Both the position numbers and the translations under genes were made by a program. The notes below the pieces were generated by a model. That model was not told the origin of the DNA and searched no databases. It saw only the letters and a list, made by a program, of their open reading frames with translations. Source: Terebella lapidaria (taxonomy: Eukaryota; Annelida; Polychaeta; Terebellida; Terebellidae). From it: a stretch of DNA of 64,000 nucleotides. The stretch spans positions 18,286,694 to 18,350,693 of the forward strand of contig OX424570.1 of the NCBI GenBank assembly GCA_949152475.1, read 5' to 3'. Positions 46,823 through 58,919 of the stretch are shown here, piece by piece (within the stretch, counting starts at the first letter, position 1; every line of letters starts with the position of its first letter).

Positions 46823-47883
46823 CGGGGAGACAAAATCTGTTGAAGCTTTTGTACTGTACACCTGGGGTGTACAGTAGAACATGCCACCCCAGCAGATATA
46901 TTGTATCTTAACAAGAAGAACCAAATGTTGATCTACTTACGGTAGGCCTATACCGTGGATATTCGAAGTGGTCCGGAGGATGGTTATCTCTAATCCAGCA
47001 TCAACCGAAGACATAAGAACGATCTCATGTTGACAGTGTGTGGAGGATGTTCCCTTGTTGTTATGAATCTGACGCGTCCGACTCCCCTTTAACACTGTTT
47101 AACGGTGTTACGGCCGTATACGCTATGTTGACATTCCTGGTTTGTATATTGATATCGCAGTTTTCACAGTTATTGTATAAAGTGTTGTTGTAACGAGGTT
47201 GTTACGATAGCTAACCAACGTTGTAATAACGGAGCATTCAAGGCAAACCACACAATGTGTGTATACATGTGTATTTGCAACTGCAAGCCCAGTGCGGTCA
47301 ACACTCCCCTTTACCCGTCCCCCTCTTCGCCTCCCCCTCCCACTGCCTCTACCCTCCATTCCACCCCCCCCCCCCCGCGATAACAACATATACAACAAAG
47401 AGCCAGTTTACCTAGTGGAGTGTGTGCTTCGACCAGCTAAGGTGTTGGAGGCTGCAGGAGGGAGGGGGGGGGGGAGGAGTTAGAGGTGGGTGGAGGTAAG
47501 AACGTGTGCGAGAGAGGGGGCGGCACGTGGTGAGGGAGATCGTTCATTCACTACCCGTGGTAAACGTACTGTAGGCCTACCCTGCGTTAAACGCTGTACA
47601 GCATCCCCTGCGATATAGACAAGGCTAATTTCCTAAATAATTTCCTAAATGCCATACATATAACCAGAAAATGTACATTTCAAATGGGATCGGCAGATTC
47701 AGTTTTATGTTATGGTTTGTTGGAAATCAATTATAATATGGTCGACCACTATACCGCGGTGTGCCAGTTCTCACAGGACATTCAGTTTCCAAATATTGTC
47801 CGACATATATCACCAAAGAGTATAAACACCGTCATATACTCTTTGAAATAATTAACTTTGCGTTTGGGCTAGATTACTAGGTT
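46823..47883. other. Low-complexity, non-coding region
   Basis: No gene recognised. It holds C-rich and G-rich tracts (47,310-47,378 and 47,455-47,477) and short inverted motifs. Small frames in the pyrimidine-rich tract are compositional. Confidence 0.45.
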
Positions 47884-47891
47884 ACCTGTAT

Positions 47892-49116
47892 CACTGGCGT
47901 CGGAGCCGGGGGGGGGGGGGGGGGGGGCTCTGGGGGCCCGGGCCCCCACACTTTTCTAACAGGGGGGGGGGGGGGGGGGGGGGCTCGAGTATGTTTGGGC
48001 CCCCCAGAATTTTGCGATTTTTTTTTGGCATTAAACTACAGATCAGCCAATACGGCCCAAAAAACATTAAAAAATTCCATTCCCAAAGGATTTTTAAAAT
48101 TAGTTTTAGATGAAAAGTCATACGTCTAAGAAGCTCGGGGACTCTGCGCAACGAATCTGCCGAGAAGAACATCACGGTTAACCTGTATGTGAAACAAAAG
48201 CTGACTCAACTAGCAACTGTATAAACAACTGTGAAAATGAGTAGATTTCCGATTGACTACTGTACCGGTGAAGCAAGGGTGGCGGTAAAGGGGTACAAGG
48301 GGTGCAACATACCCCCCAACACCCGTCTGGGAACATATGAATAATGATTACACCAAAATGTTTAATTCTGTCGTTAAAATATGTAAAATATTGACATGAT
48401 TCTTCCGTTCGAATTGAACAAATATGTTTTCAAGAAGTAGTAATTCTCACACATTTTGTGTGGAAGAAAACATGCAAAATTAGACAAGATCGATATGGGC
48501 TCAATCACTGAATGATCGAAAATAAAATCACAAGAAAATTTTCAAAAAGGTATGAAATCCGTGGAATGGAAACCAGACTAGCTAAGAGCTAGGAGAAATT
48601 CAGAATCAAGCTCAGAACACCGAAAAAGCTCTGCCTTCTGGGGCCCTTGAGCGGGCCCCAGACCCCACGCCGTACTACGCTGGCTCCCTCGCTCTGCTCG
48701 CTTACGATTTGTGCACATATATTTTACACCCCCTCTCAGAGAGCTCAGACCCCACGTCGGGGAAATCCTGGTGCCACTCCTGTGAATAATATTTAATTCA
48801 TACCGACATAATACAGAAAACATACAATCTACCTATTTTCCGATGCACCCTTCAGGAACTTTTCATAAAAGTGATAAAAGATGTAATGCCTTGAATTTTT
48901 CGGCCTATCTAGATGATAATTTTCCAATTAAAGAAAATTTAATCCGTTGATACACCGCAAACATAACACCGAACTGGGCCCAAGGTACACACCAGAAATG
49001 CTCTGAGAGAACACCTAATTCCAAAAAATTCTCGGGGGGCTTACGCCGCCCCCCGAACCCCCACACCGGACATATTTGGTACCCCCCTCACTTTTCAACT
49101 GCTTCCTACGCCACTG
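47892..49116. mobile_element. Non-autonomous hAT element (1,225 bp) with 8-bp target duplication
   Basis: The ends CACTGGCGTCGGAGCC and GCTTCCTACGCCACTG are imperfect inverted repeats; the second reads CAGTGGCGTAGGAAGC outward. The 8-bp direct repeat ACCTGTAT flanks it exactly (47,884-47,891 and 49,117-49,124). An 8-bp duplication and CAGTGGCG-type ends are hAT hallmarks (established). The interior has very long G runs (47,911-47,927 and 47,961-47,982) and no transposase ORF, so it depends on another copy. Confidence 0.85.
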
Positions 49117-49124
49117 ACCTGTAT

Positions 49125-50200
49125 CTGCAACTCTTCAGGCTAATACTTTCTATTATGAGTGAACTACAATTTCTCAAACTTTTAATATATCTTTGAAAAA
49201 ATCACGACTATTTCTATTGAAAGTCACAAAGACCTGTTTATGCCGGAGAGCATTCTATACTATCACAATACACAGTTTTGATTCCGTTCAGTTGATTCCA
49301 TCAAGATGTTTGGGAAGAGAAGATAATTGCGGGGAGTAGGCTATATACTAGCCTACCCGATTTGACCTGTTCAACGCACCATGTACGCTTGATAATATGT
49401 CCTTTATTTGGCATGTACGTTGTTGGGCATGGGATATAATCAGTGTCCAATTACCAGAATTGGTTGCCAAGGTAACTATTCTCGAGATATACCCCATAGG
49501 AATCGTGGTTGCTAGGAGCCCAACGCCATGAATATTCAATTAGGTACTTCAGAACTGGTACTTCAAAAGTGTCTTTTCTGAAATCCATTCAATAATTTTA
49601 AACCTCATTTTGTATACCAGTCCCGAGTTGAACCCCATAGCAATCACGTTGCTATGGACCGTAGGTTAAGTATGGTTGGCATGGTGATCAAACACATCTT
49701 ATAGGTGTGGTTTATTTTCTATTATCATGCTTATATTTAAAGACCAATAAAAAATCGCTATTATCATGTTTATTTGTAACCCCTCCCCCCCCCCCCCAAA
49801 CAAAACAAAATCGCGTGCATCACTTTCCAAAAGAGGAAATTAGTAAATTGACACCCATACATTGATTTGGCGAGGTAATGATCGATTCAAATCGCCCCGC
49901 GTATTTCTGAATTTGGTGTATGGCTGGACAAACATGTCAAATTCGACCGGGTTAGTCATTAGCAGCCAATTTTAGGGGAAATGGTTGGCGGTAGGGCCCA
50001 TATTTGACCCGATCACTCCTCGGAAACCAAAGAATAAAATCGCGTTGTCGTATCACCTTTTCGGGGACCCCAATAACCAGAACCTTAATATTTTTTTGCC
50101 TAATATACCCTAAAGATAAACATTCACATCTCAGGATATCAGATCAAGGTGTGTTTTGGTAAATTTGTAGAAAATCCATCCAGCCAAAAGAAAGTTATTT
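49125..50200. other. Unique-looking sequence, no gene recognised
   Basis: Inspected on both strands; short frames only. A C run lies at 49,784-49,797. Confidence 0.45.
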
Positions 50201-50595
50201 GCCGTACGGACTACAGACGACAGACGAAAAACTACGACAATAGCTAAAAAAAATAAAAATAAAAATAAAACAACAAAACATGCATTTGAATCTTGCGCCA
50301 CCTGGTGAAAGCTCACAATATTGTCAGGATTAGAGATCACCATGATATCATAATGGTACCATGGTGTGATCTCACTGTGTTAGCTCACGGTTACGTCACT
50401 GTGAACTCACCCCGGTGATCTCACCCTGTGAGTTGTATATGACCTCACAGTGAGGTAGTCGTGATCTCACGTGTTGACTGGGTCAGTCCATATGGGCCGG
50501 TAAGCTAAAAATGTAGACGCCAGACTCCAGAAAACGGACGCAATGCCATGCCAATCGGTTCTCAGACATAAGGTCCAGTAACCACATAACGAAAA
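50200..50595. repeat. Worn R1-type end split by a short repeat-rich insertion
   Basis: The left piece ends ACGACAATAGCT (about 50,232-50,244) and the right piece resumes GGGCCGGTAAGCTAAAAA (50,495). Together they are the right end of R1 copy a (21,411-21,446). The roughly 250 bp between carry many GTGATCTCAC / CTCACAGTGAG motifs (50,368-50,475). Confidence 0.5.
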
Positions 50596-50721
50596 CGATA
50601 TATCATGTATAGGGTTTATTTTTCTTTCCTCTGGCGTTGAAACACTCACCAAATTACTACAATTTATCTAGAAGCCCTATTAGCTTTGAATGAAAACACT
50701 ACGGGATATGTACATCTTTTG

Positions 50722-50824
<103 letters not shown>

Positions 50825-50885
50825 ATAAGTATGTGACCAGCACTAGCTAGGAAACATAAATAAAAGGAAACATTGATAAAATATA

Positions 50886-51061
50886 TGTAGCGTTGTGACG
50901 TGGTGTGCGCGAGTAGTGACACCACGGTTATGATGCTGCAGTGTGGACGGGTTTATAAGACATTCGGCGACACTCCAGTAATGGGGTATACCTCTTTATC
51001 GTGGGGTCGCCGAACTTTACATTGGTGCCGTACCTTTCGAACCACTGGGCCGAACTTTACA
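50886..51061 (+). mobile_element. Small LTR element (TRIM-like), copy 2, with primer-site remnant
   Basis: The LTR is 50,886-51,021 (136 bp, TGTAGCG to TTTACA), the inverse of 22,536-22,671. It is followed by TTGGTGCCGT, like the gypsy element's primer site. After only ~30 bp a second LTR end GGCCGAACTTTACA appears (ending 51,061), then TATA, which also precedes the LTR. This looks like a collapsed element: 5' LTR, stub of interior, last bases of 3' LTR. Confidence 0.65.
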
Positions 51062-51235
51062 TATACATGCAAAATTATTAAATCGCCATGTAAATAAATA
51101 TCTAATACCTGTCGTGTTTGAATAACCCAAATATTTTCCAACTGGAATCAATCATAACAACTATGAACTTTTGATCAAGTCACTAAGATGGTAGACATGT
51201 TACGACACATATAGGTGCCGTCTCCCGAGGCAATT

Positions 51236-51692
51236 TCATTTCTTTCCATGTGTATTCATGTGACATCTGAGGTGATGAGGAAATCGAAAAGACTTGTCAC
51301 ACTTTGGACAAGGATAAGGCTTCTCTCCTGTGTGTATGCGAATATGTCCTTTTAGATGACCTGGATCGCTGAACGCTTTCCCACAAGCATCGCATTTGAA
51401 TGGCTTCTCCCCAGTGTGGGTTCGCATGTGGGAGGTCAAGTTACCACTACATGGGAAGCCTTTTCCACACACGGAGCACTTGAACGGTGTTTCACCCGTG
51501 TGAATTCGTGTATGTTTCGTGAGACTGCCGCTGTCCTTGAAAGCCTTGTCACATGTGTTACATTTGAAAGGGCGTTCGCCAGTATGGGTACGGAGGTGCG
51601 TTTTGAGGTTGGTCTTTTGACTGAAGGCTTTGCCACAAGTCGTACAGATAAATGGTTGGGCGCCTGTGTGACAGCGCATGTGTGTTGATAGG
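51236..51692 (-). pseudogene. C2H2 zinc-finger gene, C-terminal part (fingers 11-15) beyond a frameshift
   Basis: In a frame different from the upstream exon, it encodes the end of finger 10 (LSTHMRCH) and five complete fingers, each C-X2-C-X12-H-X3-H, joined by TGEKPF-type linkers. The protein ends MNTHGKK then TGA at 51,236-51,238. Continuity of linkers and finger spacing across the break shows one gene, not two. Whether it is a pseudogene, a null allele or a sequencing error cannot be told from here. The DNA target is unknown. Confidence 0.8.
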
Positions 51693-52769
51693 TTAATTGG
51701 AAGATGAGCTGAACTTTTTGGAGCACACGATGCACTCGTATTGTCGTTCCTTCTTGTGAATCGTATTAAGGTGACTTTGCAGCGCATTTGACTGACGGAA
51801 TCGTTTATCACAAAGATTACAGGAATATGGCCTTTCATCCGAGTGAATCCTCATGTGTGATTTCAGCTCACCTGGACGCACAAACGTTTTGTCGCAGATT
51901 GAACATTGGAAGTTCTTGACGCCCGCGTGTGCATGTAGATGGTCTTTCAGTGTATTCGTCTTGAAACTCTTGCCACAAATTGGGCATTCATATGGTCTAT
52001 CGTCAGAATGTCTTTTTTCATGCACCCTCAGGTAGCCTGCAGTGGCAAATGATTTGTCACAAATTGTGCATCTGGAAGGTTTTTCTCCAGTATGAATGGT
52101 CAAATGTGTTTTCAAGCCTCCACTCGACGTGAAAGCCTTATCGCAAATTGTGCATTTGTATCGTTTCTCGTCCGTGTGGCTTCTCATATGTTTTCCTAAA
52201 TCTCCAGAGTCTGTGAACTGTTTGGCACAAATCGCACATTCGAATGGTTTCTCGCCTGTGTGTATGCGTTCGTGTTTGACCTTGTTACTTTGTCCACTGA
52301 AGCGTTTGCCACAGTACTGGCATTCGTATGGTTTCTCCCCGGTATGCGTTCTTTTGTGTATGTTTAGATTATTGTATGATGCAAATGTGGCGCCACACGT
52401 TGTACATTTGAAAGGCTTCTCTCCCGTGTGTATTCGCATGTGATTGCGCAGGCGATGCGCATATGGGAAACGTTTTCCACATACTTGACAAGTGTGTTGG
52501 TTCTTGTTTACATCCGACGAAATTGACGTTGATTTATTACCTTTTCCGCCCTCGTCACTGTCATTGTCACTATTTGTTTGGCTTCCATTTTCCTCTTCAT
52601 AGTCACTGTCTTCATCCATATGTTGCCCATCTTCAGATTCAGAATTATCATTATCGTCGCTTGTCATCATAATGTCCTTATCACTGTGGTTTTCGCTATC
52701 ATAATGTTGAACATATTCTTTCATCTCTGTATCCTCACTCATCTTCCCTCGATGGTCTGACTTCTCCAT
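51693..52769 (-). CDS. Multi-C2H2 zinc-finger protein, N-terminal part (fingers 1-10)
   Basis: Probably a nuclear DNA-binding transcription regulator. From ATG 52,767-52,769 the first ~93 residues are strongly acidic (runs such as DDNDNSESEDG and EDSDYEEENG) with no KRAB, BTB or ZAD domain. Nine complete fingers follow (first Cys pair in CQVCGKRF), linked by TGEKPF or close variants; finger 7 is one residue short (X11) and finger 9 has H-X4-H. Finger 10 begins CIVCSKKFSSSSN and is cut by TAA at 51,693-51,695. A 3' splice-like signal (pyrimidine-rich tract then GACAG, AG at 52,773-52,774) sits 3 bp upstream of the ATG, implying a non-coding 5' exon further right. Array length suggests 15 fingers originally. 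Confidence 0.9.
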   Translation of the reverse strand: MEKSDHRGKMSEDTEMKEYVQHYDSENHSDKDIMMTSDDNDNSESEDGQHMDEDSDYEEENGSQTNSDNDSDEGGKGNKSTSISSDVNKNQHTCQVCGKRFPYAHRLRNHMRIHTGEKPFKCTTCGATFASYNNLNIHKRTHTGEKPYECQYCGKRFSGQSNKVKHERIHTGEKPFECAICAKQFTDSGDLGKHMRSHTDEKRYKCTICDKAFTSSGGLKTHLTIHTGEKPSRCTICDKSFATAGYLRVHEKRHSDDRPYECPICGKSFKTNTLKDHLHAHAGVKNFQCSICDKTFVRPGELKSHMRIHSDERPYSCNLCDKRFRQSNALQSHLNTIHKKERQYECIVCSKKFSSSSN

Positions 52770-52772
52770 TCT

Positions 52773-52800
52773 CTGTCAAGGAAGACGTGAAAATGAAAAC
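52773..52800 (-). other. Candidate 3' splice acceptor of the zinc-finger gene
   Basis: On the minus strand, TTTTCATTTTCACGTCTTCC then TTGACAG precedes AGAATG. The long pyrimidine-rich run and terminal CAG fit an acceptor, so the coding exon probably starts at 52,772. The donor was not located. Confidence 0.55.
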
Positions 52801-54100
52801 ACACAATGAATTCTCTCGGTGCCTTGTAATATATGCAGGCTTTCTTGTCATGCCAACACCAATTTCGTGTACAATCACATTGGGCACAGAATATTGGGCA
52901 CAGAGGGTGAAATCATATAATTTAATAGCGCGTATCAAACGTGTTCCTACCATATGAAAAGTCCACCGCTGTTTGGGGCGTTCAAACTTTGTGTCTTTTC
53001 ACCATCTCTTCTCCAGGTTCGGCTGACAAGTTTAACCGTCTGCCAGTCTTTAACACATCTGCCTTGTACCGTCGTCTGGTTCTCTTCTACCACTCGTCGT
53101 TATGAGAGGGGGGTGGGGGTGGGTAGGTGTGTGTGTGTGTGGGGGGGGGGGGGGGGTTGTATACGCTCGACTGTATGGGTTATGGACCTGTATTGATTTC
53201 CTTATATGGTCAAAATGAGGCATCAAAGTACTATATTATTTAAAAACTCCCAGTTTCTCCTCCAAATGCACATGTATCACTTTAAAATGTCTTTGTTTTG
53301 GTTTGTATAGTGGTATTATGGGTATTCCTCTATGTACATGTGAATTTTCATGTTGATTGGAGCTGTTACTGTGCGCATGAATACATACAAGTAACCTACA
53401 GTGGAGAGAATTATTTTTGTGGCCAGCGGAAATATGTTTGGATGGGAAAGTTTATGTGATTAATAACCTTAATTTATTGGAATGTATTGCTCATTATTCT
53501 CCATATAATAAACAAAAAAGATGTCGATGTATATCCGAGCACAGACATTCAATGGTTTTAATGTTGCCCAAAGTTTTGGATCATAGTGATAATTTATGCG
53601 TCTATTTTGGTGTAAAAATAGCATTTGTCATCACATTTTACCATTTTTTTTATCTTAAACTATAAAAGTTGGCAACCTTTCGTAATTGTTCTGTCAACAT
53701 CAGAAATTCAGCTCAATGTTTTTGTTGCGCTACTGTATGCGTATGTATTACGGTAAATGAACAAATATCGCAAAGCTCTCACAGTATTTGCGTTTATTCA
53801 CAAGATTAAAATGTAAAACCTCATGGAAACAATCAGAAATATTATTCTTGAAAGTGCTGTGCTTTTTTTGTTGAGATTACTGTATTTAACAAAGGATAGC
53901 AGCATGAGCAGGACCGGGCCCACTCATATCTACCATCCGTGGGTCTCATTTTAGGCAAACTTAGAAGACCAGCGCGATGCGCTGGCCAATAAACAAACCG
54001 GCCCTTTCTGGGAGTTTGCTTTCTGAGGAATTCGCCAGGTGTCAGCAGCTAACAGTCAACTGCTTGTAGCGTTTGATCTATTCCAACAACATGTGCTGAT
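52801..54100. other. Upstream region of the zinc-finger gene, no further gene recognised
   Basis: It probably contains the promoter and first exon of the minus-strand gene, which I cannot delimit. A GT/G-rich tract lies at 53,107-53,157. The remainder is AT-rich. Confidence 0.4.
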
Positions 54101-54104
54101 TTTT

Positions 54105-56564
54105 ACTTGACGAAATTAAATTTCGTCAAGTATGTTGGTCAGTTGCGTTTGTCTGTCTGTCTGTTTGTTACTTGACGAAATGTAAATTTCGTCAAGTATG
54201 TTGGTCAGTTGCGTTTGTTACTTGACGAAATTAAATTTCGTCAAGTATGTTGGTCAGTTGCGTTTGTTACTTGACGAAATTAAATTTCGTCAAGTATGTT
54301 GGTCAGTTGCGTTTGTCTGTCTGTTTGTTACTTGACGAAATGTAAATTTCGTCAAGTATGTTGGTCAGTTGCGTTTGTCTGTCTGTTTGTTTGTTTGTTT
54401 GTTTGTTTATTTGTTAGCGCTCTACAGGTCACATTTTTGATCGTAAAGTCCCGAAAATTTGTCAAAAGATGTGCAATCAGTACACGACCAAGTGATTAAC
54501 TTTTGGAAGGTCAAGGTCAAATATTGAGGTCAAGGTCACGCAAAACGATAAAAACACATAAATGGCCATAACTCCGGTTCTAATTGTCCCGGAGACTTCA
54601 AATCAAGTTCATATTGTAGATAAACTCGAGTTCTATCTTTTGTGACCTTGACCTTGGCATTTGACCTTGACCTTGAGAAGTTCGCCTAAGGTGAATGTCA
54701 AGGTCAAATACGAAGGTCAGCGCACAATATCGAGTAGTATATCGTTGGAAAGGTCTTGACCCCCTGATTGCAGTGATACCTTATTTTCAGCGCTGCGACG
54801 TAAACTGACGTCACAATGACGTCATAAACGTCAAATTTCCGAAATTTCAAAAGGCTATAACATCGTCAATACTGTATGGAATCTCTTGAAACTTGATATG
54901 CATATTGACAGCAATGACCTTTACGAATTTAAGTACGAAGGTCAAAGGTCAAGGTCAAGGTCATCGAAATCCCAGAAAAACACGTTTCCGGTAATAACAT
55001 CCGTTTGATTTGTCGTAGGTTCATGAATTTTGAACCATATCCTTCAGAAGGGGTATAGTAATCGAGTGTATATGTCAATTTCATGATTGACCTTGAACTT
55101 TGTCAGGAAAATAAGGTCATATGAGGAAAACTTCAAGGTCAAATTTTCAAACTAACTGAAACCTATCAAGTAGTATATCAAATGAAAGGTCTTGATTCCC
55201 TGGTACATACTTTCTCATCAATTTTGAGATGTGACGTTTATTGACGTCACAGTGACGTCATAAACGTTAATTTTTCGAAATTTCAAACGGTCATAGTGTC
55301 CACAAATCTTGTTTGATTCTAATGAAATGATACAGGTATAATATATGTCTTCATGCACAGGCAATGCACAATTTTCGTGACTCAAGGTCAAAGATCAAGG
55401 TCAAGGTCACGCAAAATGTTAAAAACACATAAGTGGCCATAACTCCGGTTCTATTTGTTATAGAGACTTCAAACCAAGTTCATAATGTAGATAAACTCGA
55501 GTCCTATATTCTGTGTCCTTGACCTTGGCATTTGACCTTGACCTTGAGAAGTTCGTCATGAGGTGAATGTCAAGGTCAAGTACGAAAGTCAGCGCACCAT
55601 ATCGAGTAGTATATCGTTGGAAAGGTTTTGAGCCCCTGATTGCAGTGATACCCTAATTTTGGCGCTGCGACGTACACTGACGTCACAATGACGTCATAAA
55701 CGTCAAATTACCGAAATTTCAAAAGGCCATAACAGCGTCAATACTGTATGGAATACCTTGAAACTTGACATGCATATTAATAGCATTGACCTTTACGAAT
55801 TGAAATACAAAGGTCAAAGGTCAAGGTCAAGGTCATCGAAATCCCAGAAAAACACCTTTTCGGTTATAACATCGTTTTTTAATCGTTGTAATTTGAACAA
55901 TATCATCAGAAGAGGTATAGCAATCAGACTTATATGTCAATTCCATGATTAACCTTGAACTTGATCGGAAAAAGGAGGTCACATGAGCAAAACTTCAAGG
56001 TCAAATTTTCAAACTAACTAAAAGCTATCAAGTAATATATCAAATGGAAGGCCTTGAACCCATGATGAATAGTTTCCCATCAGTTTTCAAATGTGACGTT
56101 TATTGACGTCACAGTGACCTCATGTACGTAAATTTTTCGAAATTTCGAAAAGCCACAGTGTTCGGAATTCTTGTTCGATTCTGATGGAATTGTTCAAGTA
56201 TAATTTATATTTTCATGCACGGGCAATGCACAATTTTCGTGACCCAAGGTCAAGGGTCAAGGTCAAAGAAAAGGTCAAAATCACAAAAATTGCCATAACT
56301 TCGGAACTATTCGTCATAGAAAGTTCAAACTGGGACCATATTGTAGCATATCAAAAGGTCTTTGTCCGCTGACCTTGAATGTGCACTTTGACCTTGACCT
56401 TGAAAAGCTTGCCCAACGTAAAAATTTCATGAAAAAAGTATCTTTCTTCAAATGTCGAGGAGTTGTTCAGTAAATCTTTTCAATGTGTAAATTATGGGTA
56501 AATGTTTTAAATGTAAACAAATGTTTAGTCATTTCGTCAAGTGTTGGCCTATGGCCGATTTTTT
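54105..56564 (+). mobile_element. Hairpin-ended repeat R3, unit 1 (five tandem head hairpins)
   Basis: The head is a palindrome with arms ACTTGACGAAATT/AATTTCGTCAAGT, present five times (54,105, 54,170, 54,220, 54,269, 54,330), each followed by ATGTTGGTCAGTTGCGTTTG. The body has two ~870-bp related halves, both holding AAATGGCCATAACTCCGG-type and TCAAGGTCAAGGTCA blocks. The tail is ATTTCGTCAAGTGTTGGCC then TATGGCCGATTTTT (56,531-56,564), so ACTTGACGAAAT is inverted at the two ends. Non-coding. Confidence 0.75.
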
Positions 56565-58735
56565 GTTTGTTTGTTTGTTTGTGTGTTAGCGCTCCACAGG
56601 TCACAATTTTGAACGTAGAATCATGGAATTAGGGCATAAGATGTGCAATCAAGTATAGATGGATGAGTTCACTTTTGGAAGATCAAGGTCAAATATTGAG
56701 GTCAAGGTCACGCAAAACGATAAAAACACATAAATGGCCATAACTCCGGTTTTAATTGTCCTAGAGACTTCAAACCAAGTTCATATTGTAGATAAACTCG
56801 AGTTCTATCTTCTGTAACCTTGACCTTGACATTTGACTTTGACCTTGAGAAGTTCGCCTAAGGTGAATGTCAAGGTCAAATACGAAGGTCAGCGCACCAT
56901 ATCGAGTAGTATATCGTTGGAAAGGCCTTGACCCCCTGATTGCAGTGATACCTTATTTTCGGCGCTGCGACGTAAAGTGACGTCACAATGACGTCATAAA
57001 CGTCAAATTTCTGAAATTTCAAAAGGCTATAACATCGTCAATACTGTATGGAATCTCTTCAAACTTAATATGCATATTGACAGCAATGACCATTACGAAT
57101 TTAAGCACAAAGGTCAAAGGTCAAGGTCAAGGTCATCGAAATCCCAGAAAAACACGTTTCCGGTAATAACATCAGTTTGATTTGTCGTAGCTTCATGAAT
57201 TTTGAACCATATCCTTCAGAAGAGGTATAGTAATCGAGTGTATATGTCAATTTCATGATTGACCTTGAACTTTGTCAGGAAAATAAGGTCATATGAGGAA
57301 AACTTCAAGGTCAAATTTTCAAACTAACTGAAACCTATCAAGTAGTATATCAAACGAAAGGTCTTGATTCCCTGGTACATACTTTCTCATCAGTTTTGAG
57401 ATGTGACGTTTATTGACGTCACAGTGACGTCATAAACGTTAATTTTTCAAAATTTCAAACGGTCATAGTGTCCACAAATCTTGTTTGATTCTAATGAAAT
57501 TATACAGGTATGAAATATGTCTTCATGCACAGGCAATGCACAATTTGCGTGACTCAAGGTCAAAGATCAAGGTCAAGGTCACGCAAAATGTTAAAAACAC
57601 ATAAGTGGCCATAACTCCGGTTCTATTTGTTATAGAGACTTCAAACCAAGTTCATATTGTAGATATGAGTCCTATCTTCTGTGTCCTTGACCTTGGCATT
57701 TGACCTTGACCTTGAGAAGTTCGTCATGAGGTGAATGTCAAGGTCAAGTACGAAAGTCAGCGCACCATATCGAGTAGTATATCGTTGGAAAGGTTTTAAG
57801 CCCCTGATTGCAGTGATACCCTATTTTCGGCGCTGCGACGTACACTGACGTCACAATGACGTCATAAACGTCAAATTACCGAAATTTCAAAAGGCCATAA
57901 CAGCGTCAATACTGTATGGAATACCTTGAAACTTGACATGCATATTAATAGCATTGACCTTTACGAATTGAAATACAAAGGTCAAAATTCAAGGTCATCG
58001 AAATCCCAGAAAAACACCTTTTCGGTTATAACATCTGTTTGAATCGTTGTAGTCTCATAAAATTTGAACCATATCATTCAGAAGAGGTATAGCAATCAGA
58101 CTTATATGTCAATTCCATGATTAACCTTTAACTTGATCGGAAAAATGAGGTCACATGAGCAAAACTTCAAGGTCAAATTTTCAAACTAACTAAAAGCTAT
58201 CAAGTAATATATCAAATGGAAGGCCTTGAACCCATGATAAATAGTTTCTCATCAGTTTTCAAATGTGACGTTTATTGACGTCACAGTGACCTCATGTACG
58301 TAAAATTTTCGAAATTTTGAAAAGCCACAGTGTCCGGAATTCTTGTTCGATTCTGATGGAATTGTTCAAGTATAATTTATATCTTCATGCACGGGCAATG
58401 CACAATTTTTGTGACCCAAGGTCAAAGGTCAAGGTCAAGGTCAAAGAAAAGGTCAAAATCACGAAAATTGCCATAACTTCGGAACTATTCGTCATAGAAA
58501 GTTCAAACTGGGACCATATTGTAGCATATCAAAAGGTCTTTGTCCGCTGACCTTGAATGTGCACTTTGACCTTAAAAAGTTTGCCCAACGTAAAAATTTC
58601 ATGAAAAAAGTATCTTTCTTCAAATTTCGAGGAGTTGTTCAGTAAATCTTTTCAATGTGTAAATTATGGGTAAATGTTTTAAATGTAAACAAATGTTTAG
58701 TCATTTCGTCAAGTGTTGGCCTATGGCCGATTTTC
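56565..58735 (+). mobile_element. R3, unit 2
   Basis: It begins in a GTTT run followed by GTTAGCGCTCCACAGGTCAC without its own head hairpin, and closes with ATTTCGTCAAGTGTTGGCC at 58,702. The body closely matches unit 1 in order and sequence, indicating head-to-tail duplication of ~2.2 kb. Confidence 0.75.
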
Positions 58736-58919
58736 TGTCTGTCTGTCTGTCTGTCTGTTTGTTTGTTAGCGCTCTACAGGTCACAATTTTGATCGTAGAG
58801 TGCTGAAAATTTGTCAGAAGTTGTGCAGTCAATACTCGACCAAGTGATTAACTTTTGGGAGGTCAAGGTCAAAAATTGAGGTCAAGGTCAAGCAAAAGGT
58901 CAAAATCGAAAAATCGCGA

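Noticed and set aside
47891..48175. hAT transposase fragment inside the 1.2-kb element
   Set aside because: The minus-strand frame ends in proline/glycine low complexity from the G runs and lacks any hAT motif.
51693..51695. Genuine end of the zinc-finger protein at the TAA
   Set aside because: The stop falls in the middle of a finger, and five more canonical fingers with correct linkers follow in the next frame.
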